Source: Streptomyces sp. cg36 (lineage in GTDB: Bacteria > Actinomycetota > Actinomycetes > Streptomycetales > Streptomycetaceae). Taken from it: a DNA stretch of 64,000 nt. The stretch covers positions 2,666,001 through 2,730,000 of the forward strand of contig NZ_CP163520.1 of NCBI RefSeq assembly GCF_041080675.1, given 5' to 3'. Below are positions 27,903-34,985 of this stretch, one piece after another. Each line of letters starts with the position of its first letter. Within the stretch, counting starts at the first letter, position 1. The position numbers and the translations under genes were made by a program. Below the pieces are notes generated by a model. It worked only from the letters and a program-made list of their open reading frames with translations, was not told where the DNA came from and did no database searches.

Positions 27903-27931
27903 ATGACGGATCCCGCGGGCCGAATGTGACC
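27903..27931 (-). promoter_or_regulatory. ECF41-type promoter of the exporter
   Basis: Minus strand: GGTCACA (27931-27925), 16 bases, CGTCAT (27908-27903). The surroundings (TCCGTCAC-N3-TATGACGGA and ATGTGAC on the plus strand) are strikingly like those of the AhpD-like gene 1 promoter, so an additional palindrome TCCGTCA/TGACGGA overlaps both -10 regions. Confidence 0.72.
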
Positions 27932-27961
27932 GGTGAACCAAAATAAGTTTCGGCACACAGA

Positions 27962-27995
27962 ACGGCCTGGCCCCGCCGAAGCGGGGCCAGGCCGT
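27962..27995. terminator. Hairpin terminator after the sigma factor gene
   Basis: Perfect 15-bp stem ACGGCCTGGCCCCGC, loop CGAA, 36 bases beyond the sigma gene stop. Confidence 0.85.
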
Positions 27996-28030
27996 CTCAC
28001 CTGCACCGATGCCGGGGAACCCGGCATTCC

Positions 28031-28918
28031 TCAGTCCTGCAGCACCGCCAGGTCGAGCTCCCGCAGCCGCGCCGGGTCGGAGATCACGTCGATCTCCACG
28101 ATGACCCCGTCGGCGAACTGGAACGCCATCACCCGGAACTGCTGGCTCCCGTTGTTGGCCACCACGCCCGGCGCCCCGTTGACCAGCGCGGGCTGCGCGG
28201 CCTTGGTGAAGGGGGCGTACGTGAGGGCCTGCTTGGCCACCGCCGCCGCGCCCCGGATCACCGACTGCCGCCCGGCGGGGGTCCCGGCGGCGGCGTCGCT
28301 GCGGGCCACCACGTCCGGGTCGAGGACGGCGACCAGGGCCTCGAAGTCGCCGCCGCGCGCCGCCGCCAGGAACGCGTCCACGACCTGGCGCTGGCGGGTC
28401 AGATCGGGGTCGGGCACCGGCTCGGCGCCCTGGACGCGGCGCCGGGCCCGGCTGGCGAGCTGACGGGCGGCGGTGGGCGTGCGGTCCACGATCGGGGCGA
28501 TCTCGTCGAAGGGCACCGCGAACATGTCGTGCAGGACGAACGCGAGCCGCTCGGCGGGCTCCAGCGTCTCCAGGACCACCAGCAGGGCCAGGCCCACCGA
28601 GTCGGCGAGCAGCGCCTGGTGCTCGGGGTCACCGGGGTCGTCGGGGCTGAGCGCGGGCTCGGTCACCTGGGAGTCCAGCGGGTCCTCGCGCCGGGCGCGG
28701 CGCGAGCGCAGCATGTCCAGGCAGACCCGGCCCACGATGGAGGTGAGCCAGCCGGCCAGGTTCTCGATCTCGTCGTTGTGGGAACGGCTGAGGCGGATCC
28801 ACGCCTCCTGCACCGCGTCGTCGGCCTCGCTCACCGAACCGAGCATCCGATAGGCCACCGCCCGCAGATGACTCCGGTTCTCCTCGAACCGCTGCGCCAG
28901 CCACTCGCGCTCGTCCAT
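28031..28918 (-). CDS. SigJ/ECF41-type RNA polymerase sigma factor with SnoaL-like C-terminal domain
   Basis: 295 residues. Region 2 (VAYRMLGSVSEADDAVQEAWIR) and region 4 (EPAERLAFVLHDMFAVPFDEIA) are followed by a SnoaL-like domain (about 175-295), which in this class replaces a separate anti-sigma factor. Its end SDPARLRELDL resembles the conserved (N/D)PD(K/R)L motif. ECF41 genes are known to be linked to COE genes (carboxymuconolactone decarboxylase, oxidoreductase, epimerase); three AhpD-like genes and several oxidoreductases are here. The upstream promoter is a perfect ECF41 site, so it is autoregulated. Confidence 0.92.
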   Translation of the reverse strand: MDEREWLAQRFEENRSHLRAVAYRMLGSVSEADDAVQEAWIRLSRSHNDEIENLAGWLTSIVGRVCLDMLRSRRARREDPLDSQVTEPALSPDDPGDPEHQALLADSVGLALLVVLETLEPAERLAFVLHDMFAVPFDEIAPIVDRTPTAARQLASRARRRVQGAEPVPDPDLTRQRQVVDAFLAAARGGDFEALVAVLDPDVVARSDAAAGTPAGRQSVIRGAAAVAKQALTYAPFTKAAQPALVNGAPGVVANNGSQQFRVMAFQFADGVIVEIDVISDPARLRELDLAVLQD

Positions 28919-28956
28919 CGGTCACATCCTTTTGGCTCGCGTACCGTCATTCCCCT

Positions 28957-28983
28957 GACGAACCGACCACGGCAAATGTGACA
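28957..28983 (-). promoter_or_regulatory. Perfect ECF41-type promoter of the sigma gene
   Basis: Minus strand TGTCACA (28983-28977), 16 bases, CGTC (28960-28957), an exact match to the published ECF41 consensus, about 39 bases upstream of the sigma start codon. Confidence 0.82.
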
Positions 28984-29034
28984 GCGCCCGGCACCGGTCC
29001 GGACGCCCGCCGGTCCGCGCGGCCGGGAACTGCC

Positions 29035-29070
29035 GCGTGCCACCGGGGGTCTGACGCCCCGGCGGCACGC
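29035..29070. terminator. Hairpin terminator after AhpD-like gene 3
   Basis: 14-bp arms GCGTGCCACCGGGG and CCCCGGCGGCACGC with one mismatch, 10 bases past the stop. It isolates the sigma gene promoter from the upstream operon. Confidence 0.8.
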
Positions 29071-29079
29071 GCACGGCCT

Positions 29080-29538
29080 CTACCAGGCCTGGCCCGCCTG
29101 CTGGCGGGTGGAGGCGTTGAGGCGGTTGAACAGGTTGACCACGCCTATCTGGAGGAGCAGCGCGGCCAGCTGCTGCTCGTCGTAGTGCGCGGCGGCCTCG
29201 TTCCACACCGCGTCCGGCACGGCGTCCTCGCGGTCGGCGAGCCGGGTGGCGTGCTCGGCCAGGGCGAGCGCGGCGCGCTCGGCGTCGCTGTAGTACGGGG
29301 TCTCGCGCCAGGCGCCGACCGAGAAGACGCGCTCGTCGGAGACGCCGGCCTTCCGCGCGGCCTTGGCGGAGGCGTCCAGGCACGGCCCGCAGCCGTTGAT
29401 CTGGCTGATGCGCAGGTGGACCAGTTCAAGAGTGGCGTCGGCGACACCGGCCTTGCGGATCGACTTGATGAGTCCGCCGATGGCCGCCATCGAGTCGGGC
29501 AGCACCTGCGCGGGGTTGTTCATGCGGGGAGTGGACAT
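29080..29538 (-). CDS. AhpD-like/carboxymuconolactone decarboxylase family protein 3, CxxC intact
   Basis: 152 residues. INGCGPCLDAS keeps both redox Cys but has Ser at the position of the usual His. It is the only one of three paralogues able to do thiol peroxidase-like chemistry. The ATG at 29538 (second of two in-frame ATGs) sits 6 bases after AAGGAAG. It is 46 bases downstream of the SDR gene and is presumably co-transcribed with it. Confidence 0.87.
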   Translation of the reverse strand: MSTPRMNNPAQVLPDSMAAIGGLIKSIRKAGVADATLELVHLRISQINGCGPCLDASAKAARKAGVSDERVFSVGAWRETPYYSDAERAALALAEHATRLADREDAVPDAVWNEAAAHYDEQQLAALLLQIGVVNLFNRLNASTRQQAGQAW

Positions 29539-29584
29539 CGTCATCTTCCTTGCGAACTGTGGGGATTGGCGGTGGTGCTCAGGG

Positions 29585-30295
29585 CTACCAGGGCAGCGGG
29601 CCCTGGTCCTGGACGAAGGTGGCGGTCGGGCCGTCCGCGTCGAGCGTGGCGAGCTTCACGGCGATGGCAGCGCCCTGCTCGGCCGACTTGTACCCCTCAC
29701 CACCGGTGATGTCCGTCCGACACCAGCCGGGGTCAACGGAGTTGACCTTGATCGGAGTGTCCCACAGCTCCTTGGCGTAGGACACGGTGATCATGTTGAG
29801 CGCGGTCTTCGACGAGTTGTACGGCAGGTTGTTCACGTGCCAGATCGGGTGGTCCTGGTTGAGCACGTTGGTGAGCGAACCCATCTCGCTGGACTGGTTG
29901 ACGATCCGGCCGGCGGGCGACTTGCGCAGCAGCGGCAGGAACGCGTTGGTCACCTCGACGACGGCGAACACATTGGTCTCGTACAGGGAGCGGAGGGTCT
30001 CCAGCGAGGTGGTGCTCGGCCGGCCCTCCTCGTGGGAGACCGTGATGCCCGCGTTGTTCACCAGGATGTCGAGCTTGCCGTAGGCGAGGCCGATCCAGGT
30101 CGCGGCCTTCTTGATGCTCTCCGGGTCGGTGACGTCGAGCTGGACGAACGGCTGGCCGAGCTTCTCGGCGGCGGCCCGGCCGCGCTCCTCGTCCCGCGCG
30201 CCGATGATGGCGGTGATGCCCAGCTCACCGAGCTGGCGTGCGATCTCGAATCCAATTCCCTTATTGGCACCGGTAATGAGCGCGATGGTCTTCAT
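29585..30295 (-). CDS. Classical short-chain dehydrogenase/reductase
   Basis: 236 residues. TGANKGIG (8-15) binds NADP(H), NNAG at 80-83, Ser at about 135-136, Tyr159 and Lys163 (YNSSK) form the catalytic set; PGWCRTDI follows. It resembles carbonyl reductase-type SDRs and would reduce or oxidise a keto/hydroxy group. ATG at 30295 is fixed by the promoter: the -10 hexamer ends 7 bases upstream, predicting a leaderless transcript. Confidence 0.92.
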   Translation of the reverse strand: MKTIALITGANKGIGFEIARQLGELGITAIIGARDEERGRAAAEKLGQPFVQLDVTDPESIKKAATWIGLAYGKLDILVNNAGITVSHEEGRPSTTSLETLRSLYETNVFAVVEVTNAFLPLLRKSPAGRIVNQSSEMGSLTNVLNQDHPIWHVNNLPYNSSKTALNMITVSYAKELWDTPIKVNSVDPGWCRTDITGGEGYKSAEQGAAIAVKLATLDADGPTATFVQDQGPLPW

Positions 30296-30302
30296 GGGGG
30301 GA

Positions 30303-30334
30303 ATCCTTGCAGTCGAATCTCGATGTCCACTTGA
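30303..30334 (-). promoter_or_regulatory. SARP-type promoter of the SDR gene, predicted leaderless
   Basis: Minus strand: TCAAGTG (30334-30328), 4 bases, TCGAGAT (30323-30317), exactly 8 bases, AAGGAT (30308-30303), then 7 bases to the ATG. The first heptamer is also half of a palindrome CCACTTG-AATA-CAAGTGG at 30327-30344. Confidence 0.7.
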
Positions 30335-30355
30335 ATACAAGTGGTTCCGCTTAAC

Positions 30356-31603
30356 TCAGCCGGTCGCGGCCCGGGGGCGCCGCGGTTTGGACCAGCCACG
30401 TGTGATGGGCCGCTCCACCAGGGCGTAGAGCGCCCAGGAAGCGAGCAGCGCGATCGCGAACTCGACGAGCACGATGCCGACGGTCTGCGGGACCGAATAC
30501 ATGGTGTGGCCGAGCCACTTCCGTCCGTAGGCGAGGACGACGAAGTGGACGAGATAGAAGGCGAACGAGACTTCGCCCAGCCAGATCATCGCGCGATTGC
30601 GGAAGAGGGTGAACTGGTTTCGCGCGTCGGCGGTGGCCGCGGCGGCGATCAGGAAGATGATCGGGACGATGGTCATGGACCGCTGGGAGTACAGGAACGG
30701 CACGTGGGAGGCCCATACGTAGGTGCCCGCCAGCAGGACGGACGACCAGGTCATCCCGATGTTCCACCAGCGGCCGTTGAGCACCGCCTGGGCCACCAGC
30801 ATGCCGAGCGCGAAGTCGAGCAGCCGTACCGGCGGGAAGTTGTACGCGAACCAGTACTGCTCGGTCGAGGCGCGGGCGCCCAGAGCGAGGCCGCCGGGGA
30901 AGTTGGGGTCGTCCGGCAGCAGCAGATAGGTGAAGAACGGGGTGGCGATGATCGCCGCGGTGACACCCGATATCCAGTACTTGAGGTGCCCGGCCCGGAT
31001 CCGCCGGAATGCCTTGTGCAGCAGCGGGAAGGCCAGATAGAAGAGCAATTCGCAACCCAGTGACCAGCTCGGTTGATTCACGCTGGAGAACACGTCGAAC
31101 GTGGGCACCCATACGTGCACCATCAGCAGGTTCAGCACCGCGGTGCGGGTCGGCGTATAGGCGGAGGCGAACAGGACCATCGCCAGCAGCCAGGTGAGCG
31201 CGTAGTTCGGATAGATCTTGACGATCCGGCGGCGCCAGAAGGCGCGGGTGGTGTCGGATTCCCGGACGGCCCAGGTGAGGACGAATCCGCTGAGGACGAA
31301 GAAGAACGTGACGCCGAGCGCGCCCGCGTTGCGGGTGACGTCGAACCAGTCCATCGCCGCGCCGTCGTCCTTGACCAGCCGCAGGAACGGGAAGGGCAGT
31401 CCGGTGTGGTTGAGGAAGACCAGCAGGGCCGCGGGGAAGCGCAGCCCGGTCAGCGACGGCAGCCGGGTGGCCTCGGGCCGCAGCCACCCGTCGCGGGTGG
31501 CGACCGTCCGGATGCCGGCCGACTTCCCCAGTCCCTTGCGCGGTGGCGGCGGACCGGCTGCCGGGGTCGCGGGTCCGGCGCCGAGGGTGTCGCCGTGAGT
31601 CAT
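30356..31603 (-). CDS. Acyltransferase 3 family membrane protein, paralogue 3
   Basis: 415 residues, about ten membrane helices. FLNHTGLPF contains the proposed catalytic His; FFFVLSGFVLTWAVRE and ERPITRGWSKPRR match the paralogues at 16735 and 18884. The first 45 residues are variable and Gly/Ala/Pro-rich. The ATG follows GGAAGG. A SARP-type promoter at 31670-31701 drives it; the SDR gene is 60 bases downstream with its own promoter. Confidence 0.88.
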   Translation of the reverse strand: MTHGDTLGAGPATPAAGPPPPRKGLGKSAGIRTVATRDGWLRPEATRLPSLTGLRFPAALLVFLNHTGLPFPFLRLVKDDGAAMDWFDVTRNAGALGVTFFFVLSGFVLTWAVRESDTTRAFWRRRIVKIYPNYALTWLLAMVLFASAYTPTRTAVLNLLMVHVWVPTFDVFSSVNQPSWSLGCELLFYLAFPLLHKAFRRIRAGHLKYWISGVTAAIIATPFFTYLLLPDDPNFPGGLALGARASTEQYWFAYNFPPVRLLDFALGMLVAQAVLNGRWWNIGMTWSSVLLAGTYVWASHVPFLYSQRSMTIVPIIFLIAAAATADARNQFTLFRNRAMIWLGEVSFAFYLVHFVVLAYGRKWLGHTMYSVPQTVGIVLVEFAIALLASWALYALVERPITRGWSKPRRPRAATG

Positions 31604-31669
31604 GGCAGTGCCTTCCGAAGACGTGGGGAGTGGTCCTCTCGCCGTGGAGAGGAGCTCTCGGCACATCCG

Positions 31670-31701
31670 ATCGTCGCCCCCCGCGCACGAGCGCCCCTTG
31701 A
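31670..31701 (-). promoter_or_regulatory. SARP-type promoter of acyltransferase 3
   Basis: Minus strand: TCAAGGG (31701-31695), 4 bases, TCGTGCG (31690-31684), exactly 8 bases, GACGAT (31675-31670) as -10. The 310-base gap 31604-31913 holds no gene; further upstream CCTCAA-GCATG-TTGAGG (31715-31731) is a perfect inverted repeat. Confidence 0.6.
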
Positions 31702-31913
31702 GTGCGCCGGGGCCCCTCAAGCATGTTGAGGAACCAACTCCGCTTCAAGCGCGGCACGTTCGGCTCGGGACGCCGCCACGCCCACGGGCGCGGAAACGGG
31801 CCATCAAGGTCCGGGGAGCGTCAAATCCCGGTCAGGGGAACGTCAGAGAACGGCCGGATCCGGCGGGATCCGGCCACTCGTGGCCTTCGTCACATCCGCC
31901 GCCGGACCGGCCC

Positions 31914-34892
31914 TCACACCGGCATCGGCTCGAAGTCCCAGTACGGCCGGGCCCCGCTGCACAGATAGGCGGTCTGGCGGTGCTGCTCGCCCAGGGAGGC
32001 CGCGAGCGAGCCCACCGCGTCCCGCAGCAGCTCGGCCGCCTGGGCCCGGCGCCCCAGCGCCCGCAGGTCCTGGGCCAGGCCCGCCTGGAGGTTGACGGAC
32101 AGCACGTGCGAGGCGCCGACCGAGGCGACCGCGCTGACCAGTGACGCGCGGCCGAGCTCGGCGGCCCCGGACAGGTCCCCGCAGGCCGCGCGCGCCGACG
32201 CGGTGTTCATGGCGCTCCCCAGCGTCCAGGGGTGGGCGTGGCCGAGCACCCGGGTGAAGGCGTGGAAGTTGCGCTCGGCCAGCTCGCGGGCCGGGCCGCT
32301 CTCGCCCGCCTCGCGCATCACCAGCGCCACGTTGTCGCGCGCCCCGATGGTGTACGGGTGGTCCGGGCCGAGCAGCCGCTCGTACGCCTCGGCCGCCTCC
32401 CCGGCGAGCTCGCGCGCCTCCTCGTGGCGGCCCAGCTCGCGCAGGAGCATCGCGTAGTCGCAGGTGTAGGCGGTCGCGTCGGCGCGCCGCAGCATCGCCT
32501 GGCGGGCCTCGTGGAGCAGCCCCCTGGCCCGCTCGGGCTCGCCGTCGCGGCGCAGGCACAGCGCCAGGTTGTGCTGGGCCAGCAGGGTCTGCGGATGGTC
32601 GGCGCCGAGCACCTGGTGGTGGAGGCGGTGATTGTACTCCTGGAGGGTCAGCGCCTCCCCGTACCGCCCCATCAGCCGGAGCATCTGGGCCGTGAACGAG
32701 CCGCACTGGAGGGTGAGGTGGTCCTTGCCGCCGAGTACGGAGATGCACTCCTCCAGGACTTCCTGGTGGCGGGAGAGCGACTTGGCGTAGTGGCCCTGGA
32801 GGGCCAGGGTGACCGCCAGGTTGTGGCGGATCGCGAGGAGCCGGGGCACCTTCCAGTCGCCGAGCAGGGCCGCGGTCTCCCCCGCCGCCTCCTCGAACAG
32901 GGCGCGCGCCTCCGCGTACTTGCCGAGCACCATCAGGGTGCCGCCCAGACCGTTCTTGGCGCGGACCACCTCGATGCCGCCGCGCCCCTCGGACATCAGT
33001 CTGCGCAGGGTGGTGCGGCCCAGCGACTCGGCCTGCCCGTACTCCCCCAGCTGGCGCAGCATGTGGGCGAGCTGGTGGGTGGCGACCAGCACCAGGCCGT
33101 CGGTGGGGCCCGATTCGGGGCGCCAGACGTCCACCACGAGGGCGCTGAGGCGCCGCCCCTCCCGGAACTCGCCGCGCACCCGCAGGTATTCGACGCAGTT
33201 GAGGACGAGGCGGCGCACGTCCGGGTCGGTGGAGGCGACCGCGCCCGAGGGCTCCAGATGCGGGATGAGCTCGGCGTAGCGCGGCCAGTTCAGCGCGGAC
33301 GCCGGGTCGCGCGGGTCGGCGGCGACGAGCACCTGGCAGGCGGTGGTGGTGGCCCGGCGGTGCTCCTCCGGGGGCAGGCTGCCGCGCACGAAGCGGTGCA
33401 GCAGGCGGTGGATGCGCAGCGAGCCCACCGTACGGGTGCCGAGCCGGCCGGGCTCGTCGTACTCCAGCGGGGTCGCGGTGACCCGGGACAGGGTGCGCAG
33501 CGCCGAGTTCCAGCTGCTCGGGTCGGTGACCAGCGCGGCCAGGTGCGGGGGCAGGTCGCTGACCCGGGCGCTCTGGAGCAGCCGCACCGGCACCGAGTCC
33601 GGGGAGAAGTGGGCCAGCAGCTTCAGCAGTTCCCACGCCTCGGCGGAGGTCTCGTGGAGGCTGTTGAGGGTCTTGGACCAGGCGGCCTGGAAGTTGGTCG
33701 GGTACTCGCGCGTGGGCAGGGTGTCCACGACGTGCGGGTCGCCCTGGCTGATGCTCCGCACGTACTCGGCGACCGAGGCGGCCGGGTTGTTGGCGATCCA
33801 GTTGGCGGTGTGGTCCAGCAGCAGCGGCAGGTCCTGCACGGCCTCGGCGAGCCGGTCGGCGTCCTTCTCGTCGAGCCGCTCGGCCCGGCGCTGCACGAAG
33901 GCGACGCTCTCCTCCCGGTCGAACGGCGGCAGTTGCACCGTGTGGGCGCCCAGGCCCGGCCACTCCGGCGAGTTGGCGGTGACCAGGACGTGGCCGGGAC
34001 CCTCGGGGACGAGCTCGCCGACGGTCTCGGCGCTCTCGGCGCCGTCGAAGACCAGCAGCCAGCGCCGCCGGGTGCACTCCAGGGCGCCGCGCACCGCCGT
34101 GATGACCTCCCCGAGGCGGCTGCCCTGGGCCAGCCCCAGCTCGGGGGCGAGCGCCGCGACGCCCTCGCGGGCCCCGGCCTTGGCGGCGGCGCCCACCCAC
34201 CACACGATGTCGTACTCCCCGGCGAACCGGTGCACGTACTCCATCGCCGCCTGCGTCTTGCCGACGCCGCTCATCCCGTGCACCACCACCCGGCCGCCCT
34301 CCTCCCCGGAGGCGGCCAGCAGGTCGTGGATCTTGTCGAAGGTCTCCTCGCGGCCGGTGAACTGGCGGTTGCGGCGCGGCGCGTTCCAGACGCCCGGCCG
34401 GTCGTCGGGGAAGCGGATGGCGCGCTCAAGCACGACTCCGGTGGGGCGCCCGGGCGTTCCCGCGCACTCCAGGACCCGGCGGCGCGCCTCGTCGGGCCCG
34501 ATGCCGCGCAGCGCGGTGGGCCGCAGGGTGGCGGCGGCGGGCGGCAGCGGTTTGGCGGTGACGCTGACGGCCGCCACCCGGTCGCGGTGCAGCGGCAGGG
34601 TGTCGCGCAGGGCGGCGGCCCAGCCCTGGTACTTGGCCGAGTCGAACCGCAGGTACCAGTCGTCGAGGACGACCAGGATGTGGCCGGGCGGCTCCAGCAG
34701 GTCGGCGAGCGCGGAGTCGGCGGGCTGCAGGTGCAGCGGATCCCAGCGGATCAGGACGGCCGGGTGCCCGGCCCGCTCCAGCTGCTGCCCGATCCAGTCG
34801 GCCCACGCCTGGCTCTGCCCGGCGAACAGCACGGTGACACGGGGTGACTCCTCGACGGGACCCGGCCCCTCGGGGCCCTCGTGGTCGGACAT
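31914..34892 (-). CDS. fxsT: FxsT-like protein: N-terminal TIR-like domain, NB-ARC NTPase, TPR array
   Basis: 992 residues. Residues 17-150 form a TIR-like alpha/beta domain (VTVLFAGQSQAWADWI, GHILVVLDDWYL). A STAND-class NB-ARC domain follows, with P-loop VHGMSGVGKTQAAME (about 205-220) and Walker B WLLVFDG. From about 540 to the end the protein consists of tetratricopeptide-type helical pairs. This is the domain order of the TPR proteins annotated with FxSxx-COOH peptide systems. It is the last gene of the minus-strand operon, 93 bases after the radical SAM gene. A signal-gated effector or scaffold role is inference. Confidence 0.82.
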   Translation of the reverse strand: MSDHEGPEGPGPVEESPRVTVLFAGQSQAWADWIGQQLERAGHPAVLIRWDPLHLQPADSALADLLEPPGHILVVLDDWYLRFDSAKYQGWAAALRDTLPLHRDRVAAVSVTAKPLPPAAATLRPTALRGIGPDEARRRVLECAGTPGRPTGVVLERAIRFPDDRPGVWNAPRRNRQFTGREETFDKIHDLLAASGEEGGRVVVHGMSGVGKTQAAMEYVHRFAGEYDIVWWVGAAAKAGAREGVAALAPELGLAQGSRLGEVITAVRGALECTRRRWLLVFDGAESAETVGELVPEGPGHVLVTANSPEWPGLGAHTVQLPPFDREESVAFVQRRAERLDEKDADRLAEAVQDLPLLLDHTANWIANNPAASVAEYVRSISQGDPHVVDTLPTREYPTNFQAAWSKTLNSLHETSAEAWELLKLLAHFSPDSVPVRLLQSARVSDLPPHLAALVTDPSSWNSALRTLSRVTATPLEYDEPGRLGTRTVGSLRIHRLLHRFVRGSLPPEEHRRATTTACQVLVAADPRDPASALNWPRYAELIPHLEPSGAVASTDPDVRRLVLNCVEYLRVRGEFREGRRLSALVVDVWRPESGPTDGLVLVATHQLAHMLRQLGEYGQAESLGRTTLRRLMSEGRGGIEVVRAKNGLGGTLMVLGKYAEARALFEEAAGETAALLGDWKVPRLLAIRHNLAVTLALQGHYAKSLSRHQEVLEECISVLGGKDHLTLQCGSFTAQMLRLMGRYGEALTLQEYNHRLHHQVLGADHPQTLLAQHNLALCLRRDGEPERARGLLHEARQAMLRRADATAYTCDYAMLLRELGRHEEARELAGEAAEAYERLLGPDHPYTIGARDNVALVMREAGESGPARELAERNFHAFTRVLGHAHPWTLGSAMNTASARAACGDLSGAAELGRASLVSAVASVGASHVLSVNLQAGLAQDLRALGRRAQAAELLRDAVGSLAASLGEQHRQTAYLCSGARPYWDFEPMPV

Positions 34893-34985
34893 TGCGGCGG
34901 ACTCCCTCGGCTCGGGCCGGAAGCATGGAATGGCGCGCACCTTCAATTGTGCGTCACATGGGCGTGGGTGAGCAGGAGTTGGCCG

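Noticed and set aside
27648..27956. Small protein gene between the ECF41 promoter and the exporter
   Set aside because: No RBS, arginine/serine/proline-rich translation without structure; better read as a long leader.
32232..34847. Long plus-strand frame over the NB-ARC/TPR gene
   Set aside because: Same GC-shadow effect; the minus strand carries P-loop and TPR signatures.
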